Shown piece by piece: positions 22,001 to 32,850 of a DNA stretch of 64,000 bases; positions within the stretch are counted from its first letter, which is position 1; every line of letters starts with the position of its first letter. The stretch spans positions 2,542,001 through 2,606,000 of the forward strand of contig OX637345.1 of NCBI GenBank assembly GCA_951799405.1, given 5' to 3'. Made by a program: the position numbers and the translations under genes. The DNA is from Agapetus fuscipes. Taxonomy: Eukaryota; Arthropoda; Insecta; Trichoptera; Glossosomatidae. The notes under the pieces were generated by a model. That model did no database searches. It saw only the letters and a list, made by a program, of their open reading frames with translations, and was not told where the DNA came from.

Positions 22001-22472
22001 ATGGTTCCATGTTAGAACAGCACAGTGACAAAACAACACATGACATTACATCACGTGGTAGAACAACACAATGACGAAACATAACAGGAAAGTGCATCTA
22101 ATCTAAATCTAAGTTGCAAAGATATGTAGGTATCATTTGAGATTCATATTAAATGCATTCCCACAAGCAGACACGCATAATATCGCGCTCACACATGCCG
22201 CATGTGGGCCTACAATATAAAAAACCCAATCTCAAATGAACATAAGCCCTGCAACTCTTGCCGACCTTCCCTGAAACAGGGGTGACATTAGCAAAGTGAA
22301 CCATTTTTTACAGTATGGGTATTACAAAAAATCAAAACATTACCATAAACGGCACACGAAAAAACATCAAATGGCAGAACGTATTTCTTGTGATATTTTG
22401 TCATTTGATGTACTACCATTGTGATGTTCTGTCATGTATCGTTTTGTCACTGTGTCGTTCTACATTGGAACC
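22001..22472. mobile_element. FB1 copy with an E1 tail inside
   Basis: Starts GGTTCCATGTTAGAACAGCA and ends with the inverted terminus TCGTTCTACATTGGAACC. Left-arm units at 22026-22095, right-arm units at 22385-22450 (ATTTTGTCATTTGATG). The E1 tail at 22099-22319 interrupts it, so FB1 was here first. Confidence 0.65.
22099..22319 (-). mobile_element. E1 tail inserted in FB1
   Basis: Stops at CCCATACTGTAAAAAATGG, so it lacks about 35 bases of its 5' end. Confidence 0.82.
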
Positions 22473-22721
22473 ATTTTATACGCAACTAAAAAAAAAAAAA
22501 AAAAGGGAATGTCTACAGGGAGTTTTCCTTTAGGTTATTTTGGCCGCTGTGTGGCCGAGACATCCGATATGAAAGAAAAGATGATTAGGGTATTTTTTTA
22601 CACGCCACTTTTTTTTTTGAGGATCAAATGTCAGTGTATGACATATCAAAAATAATAAAAAAATCCTTAAATTAAATTTTGTGAAAATTCCTTGAAAAAG
22701 TACCTTAACTAATAATAATAG

Positions 22722-22862
22722 TTGGTATGTGGCTGACTCCCCAAGTCCCCATGCTGTAAAATCTTGGTTTAATTTTGCTAATGCCAGCCCGGTTTCGACA
22801 AGAAAGGCAGGAGTTGCAAGATGTATGTTCATGTGGGATATGCTTTTTTGTAAGCGCACATG
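22722..22862 (+). repeat. E1 tail, 3'-truncated
   Basis: Stops at TTGTAAGCGCACATG, where another E1 tail starts with no gap. Confidence 0.7.
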
Positions 22863-23161
22863 ACTTATAGGTTGGTATGAGTTAGCGCCCTTGGAGTAAC
22901 TACATCACGAAACGGCGCTATAAAGAAATCATCAACTCATCATCATCATCATCAATGTATAAAATTACAAACTGTAAAAAATAGTTCACTTCGCCAATGT
23001 CACCCCTGTTAAGGTCGGCAAAAGTTGCAGGGTTTATGTTCGTTTGAGGATTTGATTTTATTCTGTAAGAACCTACACATTCATCACTTATACTTGTCTA
23101 TTTGTGGGCATGCATTTGATATGATTTTTAAATGACTCCATTTTTTGTAACTTAGATTTAA
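22861..23161 (+). repeat. E1 tail split by an L2 3' end
   Basis: Starts TGACTTATAGGTTGGTATGA, interrupted 22881-22972, resumes and runs to TTGTAACTTAGATTTAAG. Confidence 0.75.
22881..22972 (+). mobile_element. L2-type LINE 3' end inserted in an E1 tail
   Basis: GTTAGCGCCCTTGGAGTAAC, CGGCGCTATAAAGAAATC and a (CATCAT)n tail are a short L2-type 3' end. The E1 tail is cut after GGTTGGTATGA and resumes at CTGTAAAAAATAGTTCAC. Confidence 0.7.
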
Positions 23162-23162
23162 G

Positions 23163-23270
23163 CATATGCAGCATGTGTACGCGCAAACTTACTCGTTGTC
23201 TGCCAGTGGACGTGCATTTAGAATAAATCTCAAATGTCAATATATCTTTGCAACTTAGATTATAGATAGA
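23163..23270 (+). repeat. E1 tail, 3' half
   Basis: From CATATGCAGCATGTGTACGC to AACTTAGATTATAGATAG. Confidence 0.7.
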
Positions 23271-23509
23271 CGGATAACTTATTATTATTGTGGCTTGTAT
23301 AATAATAAAACAATACTTTTGATGTATAACATCGTAAAAAATAAAACCAAGGTTGAATGTAGAAACTAGAATCTAAATTCAAACCCAAATGGCAAAATAA
23401 TTGAATAATCAATGACTCTGCCCGTCGAAAAATATCGTGTGTGGTTATTTTTTGTATCAGGTACGTGTATTAGATAATAATCCATCATAATATCATGATT
23501 ATTTCAGTT

Positions 23510-23740
23510 CTATGGTCGATTGTAATTTTGAGGTTAGGTTTTTTTGACAGGAGGATGTTAAACCGGGTTTAAAAATGGTAGAAAAACACGGAAATAGTGC
23601 AAAAATTCTGATATTCTTGTAAATACGGTGATAAATTCGAAATACATGTTAAATTATTTCAGACATCATATTGTTCTATGGACGATTGAAAATTTGAGGT
23701 TACGTTTTTTGACAGGTGGACGTTGAACCAGGTTTAGAAT
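23510..23740 (+). repeat. Local direct duplication
   Basis: GGTCGATTGTAATTTTGAGG with TTTGACAGGAGGATGTTAAA recurs about 170 bases later as GGACGATTGAAAATTTGAGG with TTTGACAGGTGGACGTTGAA. Confidence 0.6.
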
Positions 23741-23796
23741 AGAGAAATCAGAAAAAAATTAACCGGGATATTTAAAACCCATTCTACCATTGGTTC

Positions 23797-24037
23797 CTTG
23801 ACTTATACGTTGGTATGCGGCTGACCACCCATGCTGTAGAAAATGGTTCACTTTGCCAATGCCACCCCTGTTTCAGGGAAGGTCGGCGGGAGTTGCACGG
23901 TGTATGTTCATTTGAGAGTCGGGTTTGTATATTGCAGGCCCACATGCGGCATGTTTAAGCGCGAACTTATACGTGTCTGCTAGTGAAAATGCATATTATG
24001 TGGATCTTTAATGTTTTAAATATAATTGCAACATAGA
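23797..24037 (+). repeat. E1 tail, full length
   Basis: Preceded by unrelated sequence at the CCTTGAC boundary. Confidence 0.85.
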
Positions 24038-24171
24038 TTAGATTAGTACTCTTAAAAATGAGACTTACAGATATTTTTGTCATAAATAACCGATACATTT
24101 ATTGAATGCATGTAAGAAAACATGTAGATGGAGATAATTTCATTGATTTTCATGGATCTTAATACAGATAT

Positions 24172-24375
24172 GACCGGTCTGTAGTCTAACGATATCAGAA
24201 GGACGCAAGTTCAATTTTTTTTAATATGCTTTTCGCTAGTTTAACAACTGAATTTGGCTTTATCAAAAAGACCGGCCACAAAGATTCATCCATCTTTACA
24301 GCTTTGGGTCTTGCTTTCGAAACAAACGGTGACTAGCGACGAGCAAGCATGCATAAGGTTATGGACTGGGTTATG
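24172..24375 (+). repeat. Old SINE-B copy
   Basis: GACCGGTCTGTAGTCTAACG, AAAGACCGGCCACAAAGATT and TTTGGGTCTTGCTTTCG remain. The B box is lost. Confidence 0.55.
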
Positions 24376-25510
24376 GAGGTTTTATTTACACACAAAAACA
24401 CGCAAATTGTCTTGAAATTGATTTATTTATGTAATTAATATACCTACTTTACATTGAAAAATAAAGCCTTATGGATATTTTAGGGTTGAAAACTACTTTT
24501 TTCTTTGATGTGCCTTAAATTAAAATGTTTTTTTTTTTGTTTTAGAAAATAGTATATAAAACTTTCCCTGCCTTGGAACTTATTCTCTTTAATTAATGCC
24601 AAAAAATTATGAATTCTTCTTTGTGATACTAATCCATTTAAAGAATATATGTTTAAATAATAATTTCAAATCATAAATCAGTTATTTCTAAAAGTTATAA
24701 ACAATTAATATGAAATGGCTATCTGGGGCAGTGCAGCGTTTCAAAGTAATAGTTAAAATTTACTTGAAAACTACACCGCGAAATTTAATAAATTTTAAAG
24801 TTTTGCATATTTTAATCGTGAAATATATATTCGCGTCTCAAATCAGTGAATTCCCAGAGAAAACTTATATAAGTTTGGATAATTTGAAAGCGTGAAGATC
24901 AACCGAGATAGCTGCTATACTAATATTATTAAAAAATATAATAGAAATAATAATGATTTTGTTCTAAATTCACGATGAAGTTTCCCAAACACCGTTAAAA
25001 TTCATCTGCAGCGTTTTGCGTTAAATGTATAAGAACAAAAGCAGCTCCTCTAGTGGTTGTTTTTGTTTTCATGTATTTTTGATAAAACGGTGTAACGTAA
25101 AGTTTTGTACTACATTCGAGCCAAATTCGCGCTCAGCTAAACCGCATTTTGACATTTGACACGCTTTGGAGGTACTCAGTGCCGCCAACTTGCACACTTT
25201 CTAGTGTCTATGGTCTGTGCTGTCACCGGCAGCTGTAGTGCGGGTACATCCCTACGGATCTAATAACCTGTGACTGCTTGACTTTCACATCACTAGTTGA
25301 ATCAAGAGAAATGTTGCCCAGTTAAAAATATTAATCCAATTCGATTATGTTTTTGAATTTGGAATCGAGGATAGAAATGTTGCCATTTAAAAATGACAAT
25401 TATTTTTAGCCTTCCCAACTTTTCTTTGAAATAGAAAATTTTATATTTTAGGGTGAGTATACATTTATTTATTTGATTTAAATAATCTCAAATAAATTAA
25501 TAGAGATATT
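24376..25510. other. AT-rich stretch without recognised features
   Basis: I see no repeat copy, splice pair or credible reading frame. The frame at 24710-24895 has no supporting feature. Confidence 0.5.
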
Positions 25511-25850
25511 CTAATCTAATCTAATCTAAGCTGTAAAGATATATATCATTTAAGATTTAAATTAAATGCATTCCCACAAGCAGATATGTATAATTTCGCG
25601 CTAACACATGCCGCATGCGGACCTACAATATAAAAACCCAATCTCAAATGAACATAAGCCTTGCAACTCTTGCCGTCCTTCCCTGAAACAGGGGTGACAT
25701 TGGCAAAGTGAACCAATTTTTTATATTATGGGTGGTCAGCCGCATAACAACCTATAAGTCAAGGAACATACATGACAAATTACATTTTTTAAATCAATAA
25801 ATAACCTTATATATGTACATGGACATAAAAAAAAAAAATACTTGAGATAT
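25511..25850 (-). repeat. E1 tail with attached LINE-E1 3' UTR
   Basis: E1 tail 25511-25768 (GATTA-type tail). UTR 25769-25850 reads, inverted, ATGTCCATGTACATATATAA, then AAAATGTAATTTGTCATGTA. Confidence 0.82.
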
Positions 25851-27158
25851 TAAATTTTGTTAATAATTTATTACAAATAATATTAAGGAAGAAATTGAGA
25901 GGCATTTAATACGCAGCTTATTTGTTTTCTCTTTTGTACCTATATGGTCAAATTCAGTCAAACACCCTTTTTGAAAGTTTTTTTTTAAAGAAATCATGTT
26001 TACCAACTTTTTTCCTGTTTTTTTTTTATCACTGAGGAGGAACTTAAACTTTGCCAGTGCCAAATCAAATAAAAATAAATAAGAAAAAAATCACAAAAGA
26101 GGCAATAATACATCAATAATATTTAAAAGCTGCAGCTTTAAAATAGCTTGTTTAAATAATATTTATTTCACATTTAACTAAAATTTTCTGTACTAACTTA
26201 ATTAGTTATTTGCTGTTATAAAAAAACGTTTTTGGTTTCAAACACCGAATTTAATTTTCGAAAAAAGAGTTTTAGAATTTTTTTCTTCAGTAGGTACATG
26301 TTAAAAAACATTATAAATGAATAAAATTATTGTATTCAACGAAACGCGGCGATCTATAACTACTTTTCGACAAGGAAATAAATTATTTAGAAACGGTGAA
26401 AATATTTTTTTCTTCCTTTTCCATATAATTTATCATTCTCACTTTAAAGAAAACCTCCTAGATTGCCGGCGTTGACTCTAAACAACTCAAATATCTTAAA
26501 GGCAGGACTTGTATGAGTTGTACATGTCATACGAATATTTTGTTTTGTTTATTAATCTATTTTTCGTGTGTGTGAAATATTTAAAATTCGCTTAAAAACA
26601 TGGCAAATTATACAAACGTGATTTCGCGTTTAAAACGTTTAATGAGTCAGTAAATGACAGACAAAGACAATGCTAGTGCCTGATTTATTTCATTGTCAAC
26701 TTCTAGGAAGTGTTTCATTTAAATTAAATCCACAAAGATTATTTCAATAACAGATTACTAATATGCAAAAAAAACTGTAAAAGAGCTGTCACACAAAAAT
26801 AATCCACTTAATTTAGAGAATTAAAATTTAAAAAAACACAGCCCACGTATGCTTTATTTATTTATTTATTGAAGAGCACGCGTTTCCATTTTTTTTTATT
26901 CGCCATTTTGTAAATGTAAATATACATATTACAAGGTTATCTCTTTCTCTCGCGTTCATGAGATAGGCATTAAAAAGAGATGGGGTTTTAAAATACAATT
27001 TGTAGTAAGTGTGTATTGGTTAGAAATTAATGGTAGATGAAAAAAATAATGCTATCTAGAGAAGGATGTGAAAGTGGTTCTAGAAAATATATAAGAAATA
27101 ATGGCTGATTCTATTTTCAGTGTCATTTCTATCAAATACGGTTTATTATGGTTTCTTG
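25851..27158. other. AT-rich stretch without recognised features
   Basis: No family member found in 1.3 kb, unusual for this window. Homopolymer runs only. Confidence 0.5.
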
Positions 27159-27412
27159 ACTTATAGGTTGGTATGAGGCTGACCACCCAATTTTTTTTAA
27201 GTAGATCACTTTACCAATGCCAACCCTGTTTCAGGGAAGGTCGGCAAGGGTTGCAGGCCATCTGGCCATGTGCTCATTTGAGATTAGGTTTTTTTAATGT
27301 TGTAAGTCCACATGCGGCTTGTGAAAGCGGAAACTTATACGTGTCTGCCTATGGGAATGAATTGAATAAGATTCTTAAATGTTATACATCTTTGCAACTA
27401 AGATAATACATT
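27159..27412 (+). repeat. E1 tail, full length
   Basis: Has an expanded T run after GACCACCC; degraded tail CTAAGATAATAC. Confidence 0.8.
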
Positions 27413-27735
27413 ATATAGATGGGATTTTCTTTATATTTAGATTTTTTGACTCGTTTTTAAAATCCTCTAATCAGGTGGTTCCTGTGGACTTTCTGATGCT
27501 AATATGCAGTTGACCATTATGTAGTTTAGTTTATCCATAAGACTAGTAAGGAGTAAGTAGAGAAAGTTTTTGAAGATGAGGAGATGCAGATGACTAAGAA
27601 AATATGTCTCGATCATAATAGGCAAATTGCAAAGGTGTAAAATATTGGATGTCTCTAAAAGAATGAAATGTTTCATAAAATATTTCACAGCCTGTGAAAT
27701 ATGGTAGAATTGAAACAAGTCTACGAGTATAAGAA

Positions 27736-28085
27736 GAAGTATGCAAGGATAGAAAAAGTTATAAAAGGAGAGAATGAAGTATTTTTCTTCGTCGTGTCAG
27801 ACACTACACTTCTCTTTCCCAGTGTCGGGCAACATCCACTGCTTCACTATTACTCTCCATTAGGTCGGCCAGTGAGCAGCTTGTTGGGCAGGCCGGGCAG
27901 ATCCGAAGATGGACTGTTGGGCTCCGCATTCCCAGAGCGTGGTGTCATCTTGATGAAGGATTCCCCAGGCCCTCATGTTACAGCGAGCTCTGCCAACACC
28001 CGTTCTTAGCCTGTTGAGTGCCCTCCATACAGGCCACTCAAGATCCTGTCCAGGTGGGAGGCTCTCGAAGTATGCAAGGATAGAA
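27736..28085 (-). mobile_element. 5'-truncated LINE 3' end with 19-bp target duplication
   Basis: On the minus strand the insert encodes a different LINE C-terminus: PPGQDLEWPVWRALNRLRTG, VGRARCNMRAWG, LWECGA, then after a frameshift a segment with EAVDVARHWEREV and a stop. This LNRLRTGVGR...CxCG pattern is common at the end of arthropod non-LTR ORF2s. The insert (27755-28066) is bounded by a perfect 19-bp repeat, GAAGTATGCAAGGATAGAA, at 27736-27754 and 28067-28085. That repeat is itself part of a LINE-E end. Confidence 0.85.
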
Positions 28086-28089
28086 GATA

Positions 28090-28150
28090 GATTTTAAGCT
28101 TCACATTAAATGCATGCCCACAAGCAAACATTTTTCAAGTTCGCTAATAT
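28090..28150 (-). repeat. E1 tail, short 3' piece
   Basis: TTTTAAGCTTCACATTAAAT and GCATGCCCACAAGCAAAC. Confidence 0.5.
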
Positions 28151-28666
28151 AAAGACGAAATAGTATCGAAAAGTTAACAAATTATGTACATAGAAGTTGT
28201 GGATTCAAAGGATATTACCCTATCAAATATTTTACTCTGTACCTAAGACTCTGTTTGCAAGCAATGCATCCTGTTGATCGTTCTAACATAAATCCATCAT
28301 TGTAGTTTGTATACAGTACCAAACATAAAAATAAACGTTCAAATATTAAACCATAGCCTTTTACAAATAAATACATGGAGACTAAAACGACCGCTACAAG
28401 CGCTGTGTGAGATTATATATATTTTTTGTGAACGCTATGACCGGGTTTGACTATAATGTTTTATGCAGAGCTTAAAACTGTACTCTCGAGAGTTCTTATT
28501 TAGGTGGGTACCGAGATAGAGCGAGATGGATGCGAGAAAAAGAGTGAGACGGCGTTTTTAAAATGAGGTGACCAGCTTCATGTTTATGGCTTTATAACAA
28601 ATGAAATTTACGACCAATTGGATGAATGTATGTCAAAACACCTTTTAAACAGTGCATTTTAGAATA

Positions 28667-28800
28667 TGTAACTTTATCGCCATTCCGCTAGGGGTGGCCA
28701 GAGCCTCTGGAGACATTCTCCATTTTATTCCTTTCCTTGCATGCCTCTTTCAATCCATTCATATCCTTCTTTTACATTCGCTTTCTATATCTCATTCGTT
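28667..28800 (-). pseudogene. LINE-E3 end fragment
   Basis: The antisense of a LINE-E C-terminal end, with the terminal CTCTGGCCACCCCTAGCGG segment and a tail near GGCGATAAAGTTAC. It lies head to tail with the plus-strand fragment that follows. Confidence 0.65.
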
Positions 28801-28811
28801 CACAATTTAAC

Positions 28812-28979
28812 CAATGAAAGAAGTATGTAAGGATAGAAAGAAATGGCGGTTGATCTGTAATGTTGGCGGCTAGGGTTTAATACATAAAGTGAAATTGGTT
28901 TTATGATTTAGTTATTTTTTTAATGTCCATGTATATATTATTATTTATTGATTTAAAAAAATGTAATTTGTCATGTATG
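28812..28979 (+). repeat. LINE-E1 C-terminal end and 3' UTR
   Basis: Contains AATGAAAGAAGTATGTAAGG, ATGGCGGTTGATCTGTAAT and GGCGGCTAGGG, then GATGTCCATG and ATGTAATTTGTCATGTATG, and runs directly into the E1 tail at 28980. Confidence 0.75.
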
Positions 28980-29237
28980 TTCCTTGACTTATGGGTTGGT
29001 ATGCGGCTGACCACCCATACTGTAAAATAAAATAAAAAAATGATTCACTTTGCCAATGTCACCCCTGTTTCAGGGAAGGACGGCAAGAGTTGCAGGGCTT
29101 ATGTTCATTTAAGATTGGGTTTTTTATATTGTAGGTCCACATGCGGCATGTGTTAGCGCAAAATTATGCGTGTCTGCTTATGGGAATGCATTTAATATGA
29201 ATCTCAAATGATACATATCTTTGTAGCTTAGATTTAG
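28980..29237 (+). repeat. E1 tail, full length, after LINE-E1 UTR
   Basis: GATTTA-type tail. Part of one continuous LINE-E1 copy from 28812. Confidence 0.88.
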
Positions 29238-29261
29238 ATAGTATCTGGTAAAAAAATGTTT

Positions 29262-29452
29262 TGTTGTCCAGTCCGGTTTCAGGAAAAAGCGGCAGGAGTT
29301 GCGAGGATTATGTTCACGTGAGTTTTTGATTTTTTTTGTATATACACATGCAGCATGATTAAGCGCCAATTTACATGTGTCTGCCTTTGGGTGTGCATTA
29401 AATATAAACCTTAAATGTCAATTTATCTTTACAACTTGGATTATAGACGGTT
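29262..29452 (+). repeat. E1 tail, 5'-truncated older subfamily
   Basis: Starts at GTCCGGTTTCAGGAAAAAGC; ends AACTTGGATTATAGACGG. Confidence 0.7.
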
Positions 29453-29479
29453 GTAAAAATGGATGCTGCAAAAACAAAG

Positions 29480-29795
29480 TAACTGTAACTGTAACTCTGT
29501 CGCCATTCCGCTAGGGGGGCCAGAGCCTCTGCAGAGTTGCCTTCATTTTTCCTATCCTGACATACCTCTTTCAATTCATTCATATCCATCACCTTTTTCA
29601 TGCATTTTCTTCTTTTACGCTCACTTTGTATATCCCATTCTTTCACAATCTCCTCAATCTGATCACTCCATACTTTTCTCGGTCGTTGCTTCCCTCTTTT
29701 TCCTTTCATACTTTCTTTGTATTTAAACTTTGTCAGTCATTACTCATTCTTTCCACATGCCCAAACCATCTCATCACAGTGCGCTCACTAGATAA
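29480..29795 (-). pseudogene. LINE-E3 C-terminal fragment with (ACAGTT)n tail
   Basis: On the minus strand it reads MKGKRGKQRPRKVWSDQIEE, then a Lys/Arg-rich stretch with KKVMDMNELKEVCQDRK. It ends with the GGCCCCCCTAGCGG block and a short ACAGTT-type tail, unlike the GATTATA-type tail of E1. Confidence 0.8.
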
Positions 29796-30395
29796 ATTAG
29801 TTTTGTATTTATTTATTGAAGTGTTCTAATATTTATTTATTTGTACAGAGTCAATGTGGTCACCCCATCAGGTAAAAGAAAAATGATGCTGCGTGCGAGC
29901 GAGACGGCCGCATAAAATATGAAAGAGAAAGTCGAGAGATAGCGGCAACACTGCATCCATTATGATATCGTGCGAGTGAAAGAGAACGCAATATACACAA
30001 CACCGTAATTTCACACGAGTGCAAGCGAGACGGCAAGTCGATCCGACAACGTCGCACACAAAACCATGTGCTCATAATCTTGTTTAAGATTTCACGTTCA
30101 AACTCAACTAAAGCGTTTTACAAAAAAAACTACTAAAAAACTAAAACGTACAATAGAGGTACTGCTTCATTTTCGGTACATATTTGTATGTTTTTGTTGT
30201 AATTTTTAGTTTTAAACTTGCTCGAGAAGGTAAAAGACGAAACTGATTTTAAACAAAACCAAAAGGTCGTATCTCTTATTGGATACAATATGGAAACGGT
30301 CCGACGTGAAAATGTCGTATGTCTGAAAAAGTTAACTTTGAAAGTTCACGTCGTACTTTTTGTTCGTTGTTCCAAAGAGCTCCAAATTCGTGTTA

Positions 30396-30869
30396 TGGGG
30401 CTTCCACACGCTTGCCTCAAACGCCTTGAGTCAAGGGCTTGCAAGCGCTTGCAAGCTCTTGGAAAACCAAACAGGGTCATCCACACGCTTGTGCGTGCGT
30501 CTGTGTGTGTTAGAATAAGCAAGCATGGCGGACGTCCAGCTTTTAGCTATAACATTTGGATAAACTTATTTTTATTTAAAAAAAAACAAAACAAAAAGAG
30601 AGAAACTAAAAAGAAACGAATAATTCGGCAAAGACGATGGTGGATGATCAAAATTCATAGAAACCGTACCGCACCAGAATGCGCGCGCACAAGTATGTGT
30701 GTGCCTGGCATGCGCATGCGTGAATTCCCTTTGACTTGCGTCAAAAAACCGACTCTGGTCGGATCGGCGACAAGCTGAGCCAAGGCGGCTTAAGCCACGC
30801 CCCCAGCTGAGCCAAACGGCCGTCCACACGCTCGACTTGGCCGAGGTTGGCAAGCGTGTGGATGCCCCA
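30396..30869 (+). mobile_element. PIF/Harbinger-like nonautonomous element with transposase N-terminal relic
   Basis: The ends are inverted (TGGGGCTTCCACACGCTTGC at left; at right the inverse of TGGGGCATCCACACGCTTGC) and flanked by TTA on both sides. Inside, ATGGCGGACGTCCAGC begins a broken frame that includes RQRRWWMIKIHRNRT. That fits the RRxWxxxxxxxR start of HARBI1-type transposases. A 3-bp T-N-A duplication suits PIF/Harbinger. Frames across it (30218-30778 plus, 30572-30853 minus) are not genes. Confidence 0.65.
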
Positions 30870-31104
30870 TTAGAAACATTGTTAGAAATTATTCATTTGA
30901 AGTTGTATACTTCTTCTTTTTCTTATTCTCCTTCTTGTTTGTACATAGCTGTAAACTTTGTCTTGCATTTTGAATACGATGTCGTTCTGTGAATGATGAA
31001 TGACTTTATTGTTTTAGAGTCAACCCGTCACGGTTTGTCTTTTGAAATATTCAAGTTTTTTTCATTTAATTTCAAAGATATTTTGTCCATTTTATTTTAC
31101 TGTG

Positions 31105-31605
31105 ATGATGTTTAATGTTAGATTGGCGGTGCACGGTGGTATACTAGTGCCAACCTTGATGTATGGAAGTGAAGCCTGGACGGTGAGTGAAAGGGAAATT
31201 AGTAAAGTCCATACAGTAGAAATGGACTATCTAAGAAGTATGATTGGGAAAAAACGAAGTGACAGTGTGAGGAATGATTTTGTAAGAGAAGAATGTGGTG
31301 TAAGGGAAAGTGTGAAAGTGAAGATTAAAAGAAGTATGTTAAGATGGTTCGGGCACATGGAGAGAATGAGTGATGAAAGATTGACGAAGAAAGTATATGT
31401 TGCTAGAATAGATGGATGTCGTGGAAGAGGAAGACCGAGAAAGGTATGGATGGACCAAATTTTCGAAATAGCGAGTGAATGGGATATCCAGAGTCATAAT
31501 AAAAGGAGAGCTTGTATGAAAAAGGTTATGACTCTGGATGAAATGAAAGAAGTATGCAAGGACAGGAAGAAGTGGCGGCTAATCTGCAATGCTGATTTGT
31601 AATGT
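31105..31605 (+). pseudogene. LINE reverse-transcriptase C-terminal region (LINE-E1, best copy)
   Basis: The frame reads through about 165 residues of a LINE ORF2 C-terminus: LMYGSEAWTVSEREISK, then a basic stretch, then MLRWFGHMERMSDERLTKK, GRGRPRKVWMDQ and a terminal DRKKWRLICN. This order (YGxExW, LRWxGHxxRM, GRPRKxWxDQ, WR) is typical of RTE-like and related non-LTR retrotransposons. The catalytic part of the reverse transcriptase is missing, so it is 5'-truncated. It runs through a 3' UTR (31606-31721) into an E1 tail. Confidence 0.85.
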
Positions 31606-31721
31606 TGGTTTATTAGTTTGCTACATTTTTTGCATAAGAAATTTTTGACTTTTTTTGGATAGATTTATTTTTAAGGTTTTGTTGTTTTTTTTGTAAACTT
31701 AAATGTCATTTATTACTCGTA
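31606..31721 (+). repeat. LINE-E1 3' UTR joining ORF end to the E1 tail
   Basis: This stretch follows the LINE stop codon and ends in the recurrent junction TTCCTTGACTTATAGG. Versions of it, often with GATGTCCATA and AAAATGTAATTTG, precede E1 tails at 28980, 32510, 33960 and 54471 and, inverted, at 25768. Confidence 0.65.
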
Positions 31722-31969
31722 TTCCTTGACTTATAGGTTGGTATGAGGCTGACCACCCATACTGTAAAAAATGGTTCACTTTGCCAATGTCACCCCTGTT
31801 TCAGGGAAGGTCGGCAAAAGTTGTGGGGCTTATGTTCATTTGAGGTTTGGATTTTATTTGTAAGTACACATTCAGCATTTGTAAGCGCGAACTACACTTG
31901 TTGGTTTGTGGGCATACATCTGAGAGCTTTAAATGAATATATCCTTGCAACTTAGATTATAGATTATAG
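31722..31969 (+). repeat. E1 tail, full length
   Basis: Reference copy of the commonest repeat. In order it has TTCCTTGACTTATAGG, GGTTGGTATGAGGCTGACC, GGTTCACTTTGCCAATG, CACCCCTGTTTCAGGG, a hairpin GTAAGCGCGAAC, a GCAT-rich segment, TTGCAACTTAGA and a short (GATTATA)n tail. It directly continues the LINE-E1 3' UTR. Confidence 0.9.
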
Positions 31970-32030
31970 ATGTTTATACGTAGGTACGTATTATTAATTG
32001 TTTATTTTAAAAATGTCATATTTTGTGTTG

Positions 32031-32275
32031 CCTTATAGGTTGGTATTCGGTTGACCCCCCATGTTGTATAAAATGGTTCACTTTGCCAATGTCACCCCGG
32101 TTACAGGTAAGGTTGGCAAGAGTTGCAGGGTGTATGTTCATTTGAGATTTGGGTTTTTATGTTGAAGGTTCACATGCAGCATGTGCAAGCGCGAACTCGT
32201 GCGTGTCTGCTTGTGGGAATGCATGTAATGTGATGTAATTTGAAGCCCCAATGTTACATATTATCTTTAGAAAAC
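32031..32275 (+). repeat. E1 tail, full length, no tandem tail
   Basis: Ends TATTATCTTTAGAAAAC. Confidence 0.75.
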
Positions 32276-32282
32276 AGCGGTG

Positions 32283-32400
32283 TAAAAATTGGTTCACTTT
32301 TGCCAATAAACCCTGGTTTCAGGAAAAATCATCAGGAATGCAAAGTTTACGTTCATGTGAGGTTTTGGTTATTTATATGCACATATGCAAATAAAAGCAA
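32283..32400 (+). repeat. E1 tail, internal piece
   Basis: GGTTCACTTTTGCCAATAAA to ATGCACATATGCAAATAAA. Confidence 0.65.
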
Positions 32401-32769
32401 ATTGGCGGCTAGGGTTTTTTAAATTAAAATTTGTTTTCTGTTAGTTTTTGATGTCCATACATATGTATTATAATTTAGTGATTTTAAAAATGTAATTTGT
32501 CATGTATGTTCCTTGACTTTTAGGTTGGTATGCGGCTGACCACCCATACTGTGAAAAAATGGTTCACTTTGCCAATGTCACCCCTGTCTCAGGGAAGGAC
32601 GGTAAGAGTTGCAGGGCTTATGTTTATTTGAGATGGGTTCTTATAATGTAGGTCCACATGCGGCATGTCTTAGTGCGAAATTATACATGTCTGCTTGTGG
32701 GAATGCATTTAATATAAATCTTAAATGGTATATATCCTTGCAGCTTAGATTAGATTAGATTAGATTAGA
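32401..32769 (+). repeat. LINE-E1 3' UTR plus full E1 tail
   Basis: UTR 32401-32509 (TTGGCGGCTAGGGTTTTTTA, AAAATGTAATTTGTCATGTA), E1 tail from 32510, tail of four GATTA units. Confidence 0.85.
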
Positions 32770-32850
32770 TATGCAGAATGTGTAGGCGCGAAACTACACG
32801 TGCCTGTAACATATTATCTTTGCAGCTTAGATTATAAATATAGATTGTCG
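32770..32850 (+). repeat. E1 tail, 3' end of the other subfamily
   Basis: GTGTAGGCGCGAAACTACACG; GATTATA-type tail. An inverted scrap (CGGTCAGCCTCATAC) follows. Confidence 0.65.

Noticed and set aside
21775..22100. CRISPR-like array
   Set aside because: Units are short, adjacent and degenerate with no spacers of regular length; the genome is eukaryotic.
30218..30778. 186-residue plus frame
   Set aside because: Crosses the left end of a PIF/Harbinger-like element and changes character inside; an open stretch by chance.
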